Assembly: GCF_037392515.1 (NCBI RefSeq)
Contig: NC_090295.1
Span: forward strand, 25,584,501 to 25,648,500
Direction: 5' to 3'
DNA length: 64,000 bases
DNA from: Haliotis asinina
Lineage: Eukaryota > Mollusca > Gastropoda > Lepetellida > Haliotidae
Each line of letters begins with the position of its first letter. Within the stretch, counting starts at the first letter, position 1. Under the pieces are notes generated by a model that saw only the letters and a list, made by a program, of their open reading frames with translations, had not been told where the DNA came from and did not search any database. Both the position numbers and the translations under genes were made by a program. This document shows, piece after piece, positions 1 through 11,020 of this stretch.

Positions 1-349
1 AGCACTGTCTACAGTACTCTATCCAAGTGACATGCAAGATAATACTTCTGTCCCGTCAGAGCATTGAAAATCTACCTGCAATGGACAAAGACAAGGAGAA
101 AGAAATTCAAGTGCCTGTTTATTCTGTTATCAACTGAGACGCCTACAGAAGTTTCAAGGAATACTATATTGGATTATAACCATTATACACTGTTAAAAAA
201 AAAGAAATGCAAAACCCAAATATCAGTGAAGATTTGGTGTTATTCAAGGACGTGTAGATCAGCAGAAAACAAAGATACATTTTGTGGAGCAATGCATTGC
301 TATCTTGTCCATATTTCATGAAAATAACAGTCATGACTGTCCACCAGGT

Positions 350-1000
350 GGTGTTGAAGTCGTACCTCATATGATCAGCTCCAGCTGCTACCACCTCCTG
401 AGTACAGATCTAATCAGTCGTTGGATGTTTTGTTGTCGAATCCTTATCCATTCCACCTGCAGCATATGGAACAACTGTTGAAGATTCTGTGGTGGATTAC
501 AATGTCGACATACTCGTCTATTGATCTGATCCCAAAGGTTTTGGATTGGGTTTAGATCCGGGGATCTCTAGGGCCAGGGGATGTCTTCATTGGCCAGGTA
601 GTCCATGGTGGCACGTGCTGTGTGGGACCTGGCGTTGTCCTGTTGGAAGAGCTGCTGTTAACGGTCAACAAGGTGAAGGACATGTGGACGGGGAATCTGG
701 TCGATGTCTGGATTGTCCACCAGATTGCCTTGGACAAGCACAAGTTCCGATTTGCGAGTGTATGAGATTTCCGCCCACACCATAACACTTTCTTCACCGA
801 ATCTGTCCACCTGTCTGATGCAGTTAGGAGCAAAACGTTCATGATGCCTGTAGAGATGGTATCTACCATCACGACTCCTGAGGAGATAATGGGATTCATT
901 GCTAAACCATATGCACCTCCAGTTTGCCAGGTTCCATGGCAGCACCTGTTACATCTTTATGATTGCATCTTTATGTATACGTCATTTGACGAAAGATTTC
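350..1000 (-). pseudogene. Tc1-like transposase relic
   Basis: Minus-strand frames read through most of the catalytic half of a Tc1-family DDE transposase. An FSNESHYLL block lies near 905-880, where family members usually have FSDESRF, so the first catalytic Asp appears as Asn. Then come DGRYHLY, DRFGEESVMVW and, in another frame near 650-620, QQDNARSHTARATMD. A SPDLNPIQNLW block near 555-525 has Gln in place of the catalytic Glu. The C-terminal QQNIQRLIRS region lies near 430-400. Frames change at least twice, one stop interrupts the block before SPDLNP, and about three residues are missing between the second Asp and the Glu position. Two catalytic positions are lost, so this is a dead copy. 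The terminal repeats were not found. Confidence 0.85.
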
Positions 1001-1186
1001 TCGCAGGACACTAGTATATCCAGAACCACATGAAGACACTTACGTTGACAAATTGGTCAAGTGTGCCCCCCAGATGCAGAATGAGAGTTGAAAGTTAGCA
1101 AGTCTACAGTGCCGTTTTCAAGAGAACTAGAGAATCCAGGAAATGGCACAACCCACCTCCAATTCTGTTGGATTCTGTCAAGCATA

Positions 1187-1262
1187 ATAAGCATGAGTCA
1201 GGATAAGGAAAAATATGTAATTTCTGAGTAAAATTGATATTTTATACTTATCCCGACTCATG
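1187..1262. repeat. Palindrome-ended short repeat, copy 1
   Basis: The segment starts with CATGAGTCAGGATAAG and ends with CTTATCCCGACTCATG, so its two ends are inverted complements with one mismatch. A second, inverted copy lies about 240 bp downstream. This is the structure of a very small TIR element. No coding sequence is present. It lies upstream of the DIS3L2 exons, probably in an intron of that gene. Confidence 0.6.
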
Positions 1263-1496
1263 ATGCCCTCCCATCCTCCCCTCTCATGACACTCTGGATC
1301 TCACTGTAAAAAATTGGTGTGTTTGATTCGGTGAGAGTGACAAGCATGGCCGGTCTTATGACAGATTTGCCTGTCAGTTGCACAGGCTAAAGGGAGGCAT
1401 CTTGTGGGTGAGTGTTGATTTTACATCCTCATCAATGAAGAGAACTTCAAGTAATTCAAGTGTTCCACTATGTTTGGATGGAAAAAGGAGACAAGC

Positions 1497-1558
1497 GTAA
1501 TAAGCATGAGTCAGGATAAGTATAAAATATCAAATTTAATCAGAAAATTACATTTTTA
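1497..1558. repeat. Palindrome-ended short repeat, inverted copy 2
   Basis: About 55 bp from CATGAGTCAGGATAAG onward match the reverse complement of the copy at 1187-1262 with scattered mismatches. The far end is lost. With copy 1 it forms an imperfect inverted repeat around about 240 bp of unrelated DNA. Confidence 0.55.
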
Positions 1559-1560
1559 CT

Positions 1561-2131
1561 CAAGACAATTCATTCTTGTAATTAGCTCCCCTGAATGAAA
1601 TTTCAGGGCTTTTATTGTTCATTCTGTTCTTTTATCAGAATGTTCTTCTTGTCTGTCTGTCACGTCTCTTAAATCCTTCAGGCTTTCAGAGCTGCTTCTT
1701 TCCCTGAAATGTCCGCTATGATAACCTTGCAGGCTTTTTGATCCCTATATATATATGGCTATCATATTTATAAAATACAACATTTGTTCCATATTAGGAA
1801 ACCACATGTTAGACCCACTAGAAACTAGCCTGACTACCGCACATTTTTGTTTACAGTCAGGAGCAACTGGCAGAAATTTTTTTGTCTCATATAGTTGTGT
1901 ACTGCTAGACACATATTAGATGATCCTGCGCACTAAACGCATTTGTGACAAGAGAGGCGGTACAATGAATTGAGCGAGTACACTTTGCTGCTACAGGTAG
2001 CTTGACGATTATGCACGTGCAATACATGCTAACCGTGACATGAAATCAACACCGCTACTGATTAACACCTGTCTCGCTACTGTTTTACACCTGTCTCAAT
2101 ACTGTTAAACAGATTTCAGTTGTAGTAAAAA
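1561..2131. other. Non-coding stretch, no feature recognised
   Basis: AT-rich DNA between the short palindromic repeats and a transposase relic. It probably includes the 5' flank and terminal repeat of the relic that follows, but I could not identify a terminal inverted repeat. Confidence 0.4.
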
Positions 2132-2973
2132 ATGTCCAAGTTAGGAAAACATGGGCAAATAGTTCATTCTCAGGCAAGGGAGATAGCATACAATGTTATT
2201 ATGTATATGGACAAAAATTGTGCAACCAATTCTGTTTTACAAAGTAGTCTTGCTACTGGACTCTCAACGGCAACTTTAAAGCGCTTTAAGGCAGAAGGTG
2301 GTAGGAGTGCGAGTGGACCTACATTTATCAGTCCCAGCAAGTTGTGCTTTGCTTGTTTTTGATTCCAAACTCAAATCAGCAGACTATCATGACGAGATGA
2401 ACTTTGATAATTTTTCCAAATGGCTCCAGGAAAAGTTGATCCCAAACCTTCCACTGCACTCTGTCATCGTTATGGATAATGCACCACAAGCAAGTGGACA
2501 AATGTCCGACAACCGCCAACAGAAAAGATGACATAAAAGCGTGGCTACAAAGGCACAATATCTCATTTGATGAGCAAATGCTTAAAGCTAAACTATTGTT
2601 TCTTGCAAAATCCAACAAATTGGGCCCTGTCTACAGAGTAGACACGATGTTGAAGCAACATGGTCATGATGTACTACGTCTCCCTCCATACCACGCAGAA
2701 CTAAACCCGATTGAGTTAGTTTGGGCAAATGTGAAACATTATGTCATTGCACAAAACTTGCAGTTCACAAAAAGTTCCTTAAGAGTTGCCATAAATGAAA
2801 GGATGTCTGCAATCGGTGCAAAAGAATGGTTGGAATGTTGTAAACATGTTAAAACAATTGAAGATGGTTACTGGCAGCGCGAAATCACAGTAGAAAGGGA
2901 AATTGACAGACTAGTGATTGACTTAGGACTTGCAAGTGATTCAGACACCGAGACTGATTCAGAGAGTGATTAA
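2132..2973 (+). pseudogene. Broken DD82E-like (Sailor-type) transposase
   Basis: The first part, 2132-2340, encodes a helix-turn-helix-like N-terminus ending near the residues SGPTFISPS. Coding then jumps to a DDE_3 catalytic block: DYHDEMNFDNF near 2390, VIVMDNAP near 2468-2484 (second catalytic Asp), and HAELNPIELVW near 2695-2725 (catalytic Glu). The Asp to Glu spacing is about 79-80 residues, close to the DD82E arrangement described for the Sailor group of the IS630-Tc1-mariner superfamily. The segment that should hold the first Asp (a YLDETW-like block in related proteins) is absent, and frames change near 2345 and near 2485-2530. The C-terminus is acidic (SDTETDSESD) and ends in a normal stop at 2973. 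This is an inactive copy of the family also seen at 26.3-27.5 kb. Confidence 0.75.
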
Positions 2974-4578
2974 AGCATAAATCAGTAAGTCCACCTAATT
3001 TTCCAGCATTGTTGTGTCTTGTATAATAATTGACACATACTATATCAGGTTTTTACTGTTCCCATACTTTGTCATAAAAAAAGTGTAATCTTTGGTGAGT
3101 TGTCTATATTTTATGTTTTTAGTCACTGATAAATCTACTGAGTCTGGTACTGAGTAATCCCCAAACCGACGAATTTGTGTACAAAGAAATTTCTCACTGA
3201 CTTATCAATGTCAAAAGGTATTTTCAGTTTTCTGTACACAATTTTGGTGACCATGATAAAAATATGACAGAAATTTGGAAATATTGTTTGAAAACTAACC
3301 ATTTCTCCGGAACCGGTTATATAAATTTCCAAGACATGTATTCCCGGTCGATCACCAGCGGAATTATGGACGAAAATCAGCCCCTACAGAGAAATAGGAA
3401 CAAAATTATGGGATAAAAATATTTCCCCCTTGCTACTCTGATTTAGCCACCACCATTCAGTAACAGATAACTTTTAACATATTACTAAGTTAAATGAAAC
3501 ACAATTAACTATATGTAGTTATTATCTATTTAATATTTAGCAGACGAAAAGTCAACTTTACCCATTAAAACAGCACCGCATATTCCTTCGAATGATAAGA
3601 CTGCAATTTCAGGCATAAGATACTGATATTCCATGCTAACCTTTAGTTAAGACGAAGACAAATAGATGATTAGGGCATTGACTAGCATTTTAGATATTCA
3701 ACAATTTTGTTAAAAAACCCCAGAAAATGTCATTTGCTTCGTGAAATGGATCGGTGGTCCTAAAATAATTTGCTCAGTATATTGTGTTGATTCAATTTGT
3801 TGGGATTGTACCTGTTCCCAAATCGAGTGTGCTATAACAATTCATGCGTTAAACGCACAGGGAAAATGAACTTCTCAATAGTTATCAGGCAACCTGTCTC
3901 CCTCTTGTTTCAAGTGGATCGTTCTGTAGGGCGTTCCCAAGTATGCAAATTGGGGGTCATTTGTCAGGTCGTGGATCATCTTATATGTGTTTACCAGTAG
4001 GACTTAAACTAAACTTCTAACGAATATTTTGAAGGTGAAGATGGAAGATCAGAAGTTTCACAGTCTTGCGTTGTATGACACATGTGAATGATGGGCGAGG
4101 CTTTTACATTTTTATCCAATTTTTTTCTCACAAGTGTGTGAAAGCGAGAACTGTGATTGCCTATGTAGTGTAGGCGAGGGCCAGTGTCTACAGGCTCTTA
4201 AGGTGGTTATCCTTTTGAAAAGTACACAACCCATTGCCCCTAGGCAAACCTGTGCTGATTTTTACAGTGGAAAGATCTCTAATAGGTTCTCCTCTCATTC
4301 TTCTATAGTGATAATGCAATTTTGCATGCATTTTCCTTCCTACGCAGACAGCATGATCTGGAAAGATGAAATGAAGAAGAGCATCAGAAAATCAGATTTT
4401 ACAAAAAGTTTGATATTGAACCATTCCACAGCTGTTTGAATGCTACAGAAAAAATCTGTGCTTTCAGTGTTCTTAACTATGTCCTTCAGCATGTACTTTC
4501 ACTTTGCCAGTAATACGTTTCTTTCTTGATAATTGGAAGTGGAAAAGTTAAATCATTTTTCTGATATATTAATTCCAG
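2974..4578. other. Probable DIS3L2 intron, no gene seen
   Basis: AT-rich DNA leading to the splice acceptor at 4577-4578. I looked for the preceding DIS3L2 exons, which should carry the remaining RNB catalytic region, and did not find them here. They probably lie left of the window, which makes this intron at least 4.5 kb. Confidence 0.5.
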
Positions 4579-7500
4579 GGATTCATAGAGAATCCGGATC
4601 GTGAGTGGAGCCAGGAAGAGTTACCTCCGATCACAAATGGGTTTGTGGTTGAAGACATCCAGAAGCGAGTACTACAGCTTGATAAGGTAGGATATTACTG
4701 CTAGACACACAGACTTGGCATCAGCTACACATCATTGTCAAGAGAATGAAGACGAGTATATAAAGATAATTTAAGATGTTTTCTTATTTTTCAGATTGCC
4801 AAGTGTTTGCGGAAGAAGCGGTTTGACAGTGGTGCTCTGCGTCTGGACCAAGTGAAGTTGACTTTTGCCCTTGACAAGGAGACAGGGATGCCCAATGGCT
4901 ACTCTGTTTATGAGCAGAAAGATAGCAACAGGTAAATGTATGAGTGACTGAAACTAAGGAGAGTCACAGCAGCAGGTATGTGACAGACAGATGTCTGATG
5001 GTGTCAGGTTGGACACTGGAGACCTGTCTTCTATGTGGTCACCATAGGAGGTGACTGAAATTATAGGGTAGTTACAGCAGCAGGTATGTGACAGACAGAT
5101 GTCTGATGGTGTCAGGTTGGACACTGGGGATCTGTCTTCTATGTGGTCACCATAGGAGGTGACTGAAACTATAAGGTAGTTACAGTCAGAGAGTGACTAT
5201 GAAGTAGAACATTGCACCACAGATCTGTTACAGCAGGATGACCAGGTGGGAAAGTGACAGACTTGCTATAATTTTCTCTTTTTCCATGTTCAAATTTAGA
5301 ATCAGTAGTTATCAAGGCATAGTCTAGGATGGACTAATGTCAACTTCTTATTATTCATTTCATTGGTTAGTCAAAGTTGAAACGTCAATCTGAAGTTACC
5401 TCGTAATGAAAAGCTGCTTCTTTGTTTCATGAAAGTGAGAACTAAAATTAGTTTTAAATGAAATTTAACAAATTCTTTGATTTTTCTGTAAATCTGTGCA
5501 TGTATGTGTTGTTTTGCTCAGACAGTTGAAATGTGTCCTTTTGAAATGTCTCATGTTGCTCTGTCCCAGGACAACAACGTTCAGAGACTAACACAGTACC
5601 GGTCAAGTTACTCAAACTACGGCCCTGATCCACCAAACGTTTATAAGCTAATGATAGACCATAGAGTTATGACAGGTTGTGACATTATGAAGACTTTGTG
5701 GATAAGGACCCAGAACTTGTATTTGATGGAGTAGTAGTGACAGGTTAACTGCATGATTAAGTATTTTTCACATGGTGTTAGCATGAAGAGATTGATTTAT
5801 AGGAGAGAAAAGACATCTTTAGGACATGGGATTACTTCCAGGTTGATCGAGGAGTTCATGCTGTTGGCTAATATGGCGGTGGCCCACAAGATATATAAGA
5901 GTTATCCCGAGAAGGCTGTGCTCAGACGCCACCCTCCACCACAGTCCAAGATGGTGGATGACCTGGTACGTCCTTGATACATCTCAGTGTAATACCATAG
6001 AAGCCACAGTCACTTCATGGGTTCTTACAGGAAATATGAGGGTTCTGTTAAGAAGTACAATTGTATAGTGTACAGAACCGTTATTTAAGTTCCAGGAACC
6101 TCAGGAAGTTCTTGTCCAGATTGCTTTCAGTGAATATTATTGTTCATCCTTTGGGACACAATGTTTTTTTTCTGCATTCCGCCTGCATGCTTGTGTGCTG
6201 TTGGGGCACAATTTGTGTGACTGAAGCCTATGTGGCATGGAGCATGCAGCTTCTGTTCTTGAGAAAATGGATCCAACAATCCCACCTTAAAAAGTCATTA
6301 TACCTGGCTTAAGTTATTTTTGCATATGATTCACAATTTATTAAATTACTTTTCCTTGGCCAACATGGACAGTGTGTATTGAGATACCATGTTTGCAGAC
6401 TGTTAATGTTATATACGTTAAATACCTTGACTGGTGTGTTTCAGAAAGACCTATGTGAACAGCTGGGGTTGGCGGTCGACCTTTCCAACAGTCAGACATG
6501 GCAGGTAGGTGTGTCTGCTGGCTACACATACTCTCAAACATGTTTCTTCGTACAGTGTTTGAATATATCATTTAGATAATTTAGCCATTCAAGTTACTGG
6601 AAGTAGTCTGACTTCTTACTGCTTGTCCAAGGTTGAAGGTATTCACTTTGACATACACATGGTTACCATACTGTATATGTCTGTTGTAGCAATCTCTCAG
6701 CAGCTACCAGGGCACAGACGAATTCTCGGCAGCAAGAATGCAGGTGCTTGTGGCCCTCAGTTCTAAGCCTATGCAGGTAAGTTTCTCAAGTTAGCAGACC
6801 ATCCATGTTGTAGAAGTGTTGTATGTAATGAAGGAATACATTGAGCTGTTTTTACTCCTGCTTTTGGCACAAGGTGCTGTTGTTGATCATTCTTTAGCCT
6901 GATCTTGTAACTGGCTTTGTTTCAGAATGCCAAGTATTTCTGTAGTGGCATGATTGCTGATCCTGCAGTGTACCATCACTACGCACTCAACGTTCCACTG
7001 TACACACACTTCACGTCCCCCATCCGACGCTATGCAGATGTCATGGTGCACCGTCTTCTGGCCTCCTCTCTCAGTAAGATCAGACCACTGGCTTTAACGA
7101 GCATGTCACAATCATATCATCCATTCCTATCGACCAAACAGAATCAGCATCCATTCTGACCGCCTCCGTGGTGTAGTGGTTATAGTGATTTCCAGGAGAG
7201 TGGAAGGTTGCGGGTTCGATCCGTGACCGTTTCATAGCTAAAGAAATTAAACTGTGATACTTGTTGCTCATTAGTGGGTACAACATGGTCACCTTGGAAT
7301 CAGTATAATGTGTGTGAACTGGGTATGTTTTCTCAACTTCAGCATGGTGTCTCAGTGTGATAGTGCTTTAAAACTTGCTTAAGGCTGGGCTAGTACATGC
7401 ACATGGTCATTTGACCGAAGTGTTCTCAAGTAAGACTTTAAACCCTTTTTCTTCTGACCTTGCCTCATCAACCATTCTTATGAGCCGAACACAATCTCAT

Positions 7501-8110
7501 CAACCATTCTTATGAACTGAACACAATCTCATCATCCATTCTTATGAACTGAACACGATCTCATCATCCATTCTTATGGGGGCATGGTGGGGGGCATGGT
7601 GCTCAAGCTGGCTTAGGCGCCAGGCTAGTGATCCAGCGAGGTAGAGGTTTCGGGATGGAGTCCACCTGTGACCAGGTGTAAAAACCATGGAGTCAACTTT
7701 GTGTGCAGACTCTTTCAGTGTTGTCACAACCCCTGGTGTACAGTACACAACCCTTTGCACTTAAAAGAATCCACGAATCTGTTGGTATATGACCAGATGG
7801 TGGCCACATGAACACATGCATGCACCTAGTTGCGGGGTGTGGCAACATGCAGTAAACTTGGACAAAGTGCTGTGACTATGTGTCCCAGTCCACCCAGCTG
7901 TCAATTGGGTACCTCGTTAGGATGAGAGAGCCACAATAAACTTGGTGTGCCTAGTGGCAGCAAGAGTTGTATACTCCCCAGGGAGTTGAGATTGAAGTAC
8001 AATGTGCTGTTGAGATTGACATCCAGTGACCGAGGGAAAAATACCAGTGCCTTGGGTATGCACTAGTACGTGAATATATGCGGTATATAAATGTCCTATC
8101 TATCTATCTA

Positions 8111-8149
<39 letters not shown>

Positions 8150-10026
8150 TATGAACTGAACACAATAACATCAACCATTCATATGAACTGAACACAACAT
8201 CAACCATTCTTATGAACTGAACACAATAACATCAACCATTCTTATGAACTGAACACAATCTCATCATCCATTCTTATGAATTAAACACAATCTTATCTAT
8301 TATTGGGACAGTGGGGTAACCTAGCGGTTAAAGCTTTTGCTCATCACACTGAAGGACCGGATTTGATTCCTCACAAAGAGCAATGTGTGAAGCCCATTTC
8401 TGGTGTCCCCCTGTTGTGATAATTGCTGGAATAATCATAAAAGCGGCGTAAAACTAAACTCACTCACTCATCTATTCTGGGAACCAAACAATTACATCAT
8501 CCATTCTTGGGAATCAAACAATTACATCATCCGTTCTTGGGATTCAAACAATTACATCATCAAGGAAACATGATCATACCATCCATTCTTATGAAACAAA
8601 CACAAGCACATCATCCATATTTTATAATACTAGAAATGTACAAAGTGTATCTAAGTATATCTGTATCCAGTGGTGATATTTCCAGGGTACTGTCAAGAGA
8701 CCAGGAAGGACCACCGTCTGCTGCACAAGCAAGCTGACCACTGCAACGACAAGAAGTACATGTCCAAGCGGGTGCAGGAGATGAGCTCTGACATGTTCTT
8801 TGCTGCATTTGTCAAGGTGGATCATATTTGGCTATTACTGGACCTGTGTGCATGCAAAGTTTCACTGAGAATGAGAAACAGCTTATGAATTATGTCCCAG
8901 AACAATCCCTTATCGCTAACCCAAGTCCAAATTGTTGCCATGAGAAATTTGAATAGAATAGTTGAATAAAATCTGAGGTAATATACCTGAACCAGTTAAA
9001 GGCAGGTTACTATAAGAAATAGGAATTATGAGCTCTGGACATGAAATGTCGCTAATGAATCCTGTTTGAATGTTGTCAAATTGTTCATGATTCACAAGAT
9101 GGTCATGGTGGACTTGATGTGGACAAGATAGTCATCAGAGACTAGAGGCATGGGGTGATTTAGAGGGGAAGGTGTTCATGTTGGACAAGATAGTCATCAG
9201 AAGAACACACGACATGTTGATCAAGAGAGGGGAAAATGGTCTTGGTGGACGTGACATATGATTTATGATTAGCTGACCTTTACCATGACCATGGTTTTAT
9301 TTACAGGAGGTTGGCCCCTTTGAAGAGAAGGCGATGGTGATGGGTGTGATGGATCATTCCTTTGATGTCTTCATTCTCAAGTTTGGAGTCTCCAAGCGTA
9401 TCTACTGTGATGTAAGTAGGAACTGTATTCCATGCAGCTGGAACATATATGTCACCAGTGACTGGGAAACAGGTAGAAATGGTTCATGCTCGTCATTTTT
9501 AGTTTGTCTATCCTTTCTATTTCAGCAACTCCCCCTGCAGGACAAGACCTACATTCGGGACCACAAACAACCCATTCTCACTCTGGTCTGGGAATCAGAT
9601 GAGGATCATCCAGAGGCCACTCAACAGACGCTGAGGATCTTCACATCAGTGACAATATACATGATGGGGGACAAAGATCCACTCAAGTGGAAGGTTTGTG
9701 AATATATTTGAAGGAAAACATACCTGAACCGGGATTCTAAACAACCTGCTTCCCTGTTTCCTGCCTTTCAATCTACTGATAACTACTTGATGTGTTTGCT
9801 TGAGCTACACTTCTGCTGCTGCTGTTTCTGTTTCTGCAATTGAATTTGTTTGCCACAAGCAGAGGTAAAGGTCACCAGAGGTCAAGTTATGAAATATGCT
9901 TTTATTTTCAAATGTACAAGATCTTGAAATATCTGAGCGTTTATTAATTACGAATGATAAATGTCTCAACTGTTTTATCTTGTTATATTTCAGGCTGTTC
10001 TGAAAAGACCAACAGTGAGGTGCTAG
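4579..10026 (+). CDS. DIS3L2: DIS3-like exonuclease 2, last ten coding exons (5' partial)
   Basis: DIS3L2 is a cytoplasmic RNase II-family 3'-5' exoribonuclease that degrades oligouridylated RNAs, including uridylated pre-let-7. Exons with intact GT/AG sites and consistent phase: 4579-4686, 4795-4931, 5842-5965, 6445-6504, 6690-6776, 6926-7073, 8686-8816, 9307-9411, 9526-9693 and 9994-10026 (stop TAG). They sum to 1101 nt, or 366 residues. Seen in order: the late RNB domain with [41 protein letters not shown], and the conserved [18 protein letters not shown] near 6980-7040; [10 protein letters not shown] near 8728; then the S1-like C-terminal domain ([25 protein letters not shown]). The C-terminus AVLKRP matches the vertebrate DIS3L2 pattern, and no C-terminal extension follows. 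The cold-shock domains and RNB catalytic aspartates lie upstream of the window. Sequence similarity favours DIS3L2 over DIS3 or DIS3L1. Introns carry SINEs and tandem repeats. Confidence 0.93.
4944..5190 (+). repeat. 107-bp tandem duplication in a DIS3L2 intron
   Basis: Two nearly identical units of about 107 bp start at 4944 and 5051, each beginning GTGACTGAAA, followed by a partial third unit from 5159. The first unit begins 12 bp after the exon ending at 4931. The few mismatches between units point to a recent duplication. Confidence 0.85.
7161..7376 (+). mobile_element. tRNA-derived SINE
   Basis: The head has a box A-like GTGGTGTAGTGGTTATAG and a box B-like GGTTCGATCC at normal spacing. 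The acceptor stem does not close and no 3' tRNA half follows, so it is not a functional tRNA. The body runs to about the AGTGCTTTAAAAC region. Confidence 0.7.
7586..8150 (+). mobile_element. Second SINE type with a TATC/TGTC tail
   Basis: A tRNA-Leu-like head (CTTAGGCGCCAGGCTAGTG, then a degenerate box B near 7645-7665) is followed by a body of about 450 bp. It ends in GCGGTATATAAATGTCC and a run of TATC then TGTC repeats at about 8096-8150. A SINE with a microsatellite 3' tail fits best. Confidence 0.6.
8306..8470 (+). mobile_element. tRNA-derived SINE with TCACTCACT tail
   Basis: The head GGGGTAACCTAGCGGTTAAA (box A) and GGATTTGATTCC (box B) lead into a conserved body. It ends with GCGGCGTAAAACTAAACTC and a TCACTCACT tail. 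The tail module occurs elsewhere in this window (39.2, 48.7, 45.2 kb), so this is an abundant family in the host. Confidence 0.8.
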
Positions 10027-10605
10027 AGAATGATTTCCAGAATGTTGATGAGACTGATCCAAGTGATACCAGGAGTTGTCACAAGACAAACATGACAGGC
10101 CCATCTAACTGGAGGATGGAAAACGCTCAGCATGAAGAAATATACATTTGTAATGTGTATGACGCAGACGGCTAGCTATACATATCTTATTGTACAAAAT
10201 AACATCTGAAATACGGATGGTCGATCATGAATGAATCGTGCCAGGACAGACTGCTGAGATACGTAATGGTGGAGAGAACCTGGTGTATCATGTTTCTTCA
10301 GGCATGTAAAGTAGTTGTGATGGAGTATTGCAGTTACATTATTTGTACCAATAGTTAATTGTTTGGTTTAGATATGTTCTATTGTGTTTTCATTGTGGAT
10401 GAATGCTGTATGCCAGGTTGTATGGAATATATCATCTTCATTTGCAGTGATCTGTTATCACATGATTTGTGTTTTACTGTGTGTTTAGAATCAGCCATCG
10501 TATTTGGGATTATGTATAGTGTGACTGTTTATTTGGGAGAAACTTCTGGTGTAAGCTGTGGGTGCGGGTCAGCTCCACTTCAGCCTCAGACTTACAGTAT
10601 AACTG
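10027..10605 (+). other. DIS3L2: Putative DIS3L2 3' UTR
   Basis: Non-coding DNA right after the DIS3L2 stop. The nearest clear AATAAA signals are distant, at about 12863 and 13340, so either the 3' UTR is long or a variant poly(A) signal is used. Confidence 0.4.
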
Positions 10606-11020
10606 TAGAAAGGTCTGTTGATTGTCTGTATACAGACCTGCATCTGTTGTCTGTTGATTGTCGGTGTACAGATCTGCGTATGTGGTCTGTTTATGGTCTG
10701 TATACAGATCTGCATCTGTGATCTGCAGATGTCAGTCTGTATACAGATTTGCTTCTGTGGCCCATTGATGGTCTGTCTGTATACAGATCTGTGGTCTGTT
10801 GATGGTCTGTCTGTATACAGATCTGCTTCTGTGGTCTGTATACAGAGCTGACTATACAGATCTGTATCATCTGTCTGTGTACAGATTTGTATCTCTGGTC
10901 TGGCAATTGTCTGTATGCAGATCTGTATCTCTGGTCTGACGATTGTCTGTGTACATATCTGAATCTCTGTTCTGTTGATGGTCTGTCTTTATACAGATCT
11001 GCACCCCTGGTCTGTTTGTA
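10606..11020 (+). repeat. Degenerate minisatellite with TCTGTATACAGA palindromes
   Basis: About ten units of about 40 bp are built from GTCTGTTGATGGTCTGT and TCTGTATACAGATCTG. Each unit contains the palindrome TCTGTATACAGA or a decayed form of it. The small open frames across it (for example 10618-10851 and 10691-10906) reflect the repeat and are not genes. Confidence 0.85.

Larger units (their letters stand above)
7074..8685 (+). repeat. 32-bp tandem array broken up by SINEs (DIS3L2 intron)
   Basis: Units resembling CATCATCCATTCTTATGAAC plus about 12 bp recur near 7107-7160, 7465-7585, 8140-8300 and 8480-8620. The gaps are filled by three SINE-like insertions (7161-7376, 7586-8150 and 8306-8470). 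The pattern fits one original minisatellite that was later split by insertions. Confidence 0.75.

Noticed and set aside
7161..7240. Possible functional tRNA gene
   Set aside because: Box A and box B are present, but the acceptor stem does not pair and the sequence continues into a SINE body.
4579..10026. Assignment of the exonuclease to DIS3 or DIS3L1
   Set aside because: The [26 protein letters not shown] and AVLKRP patterns fit DIS3L2 better. DIS3 and DIS3L1 differ at these sites.
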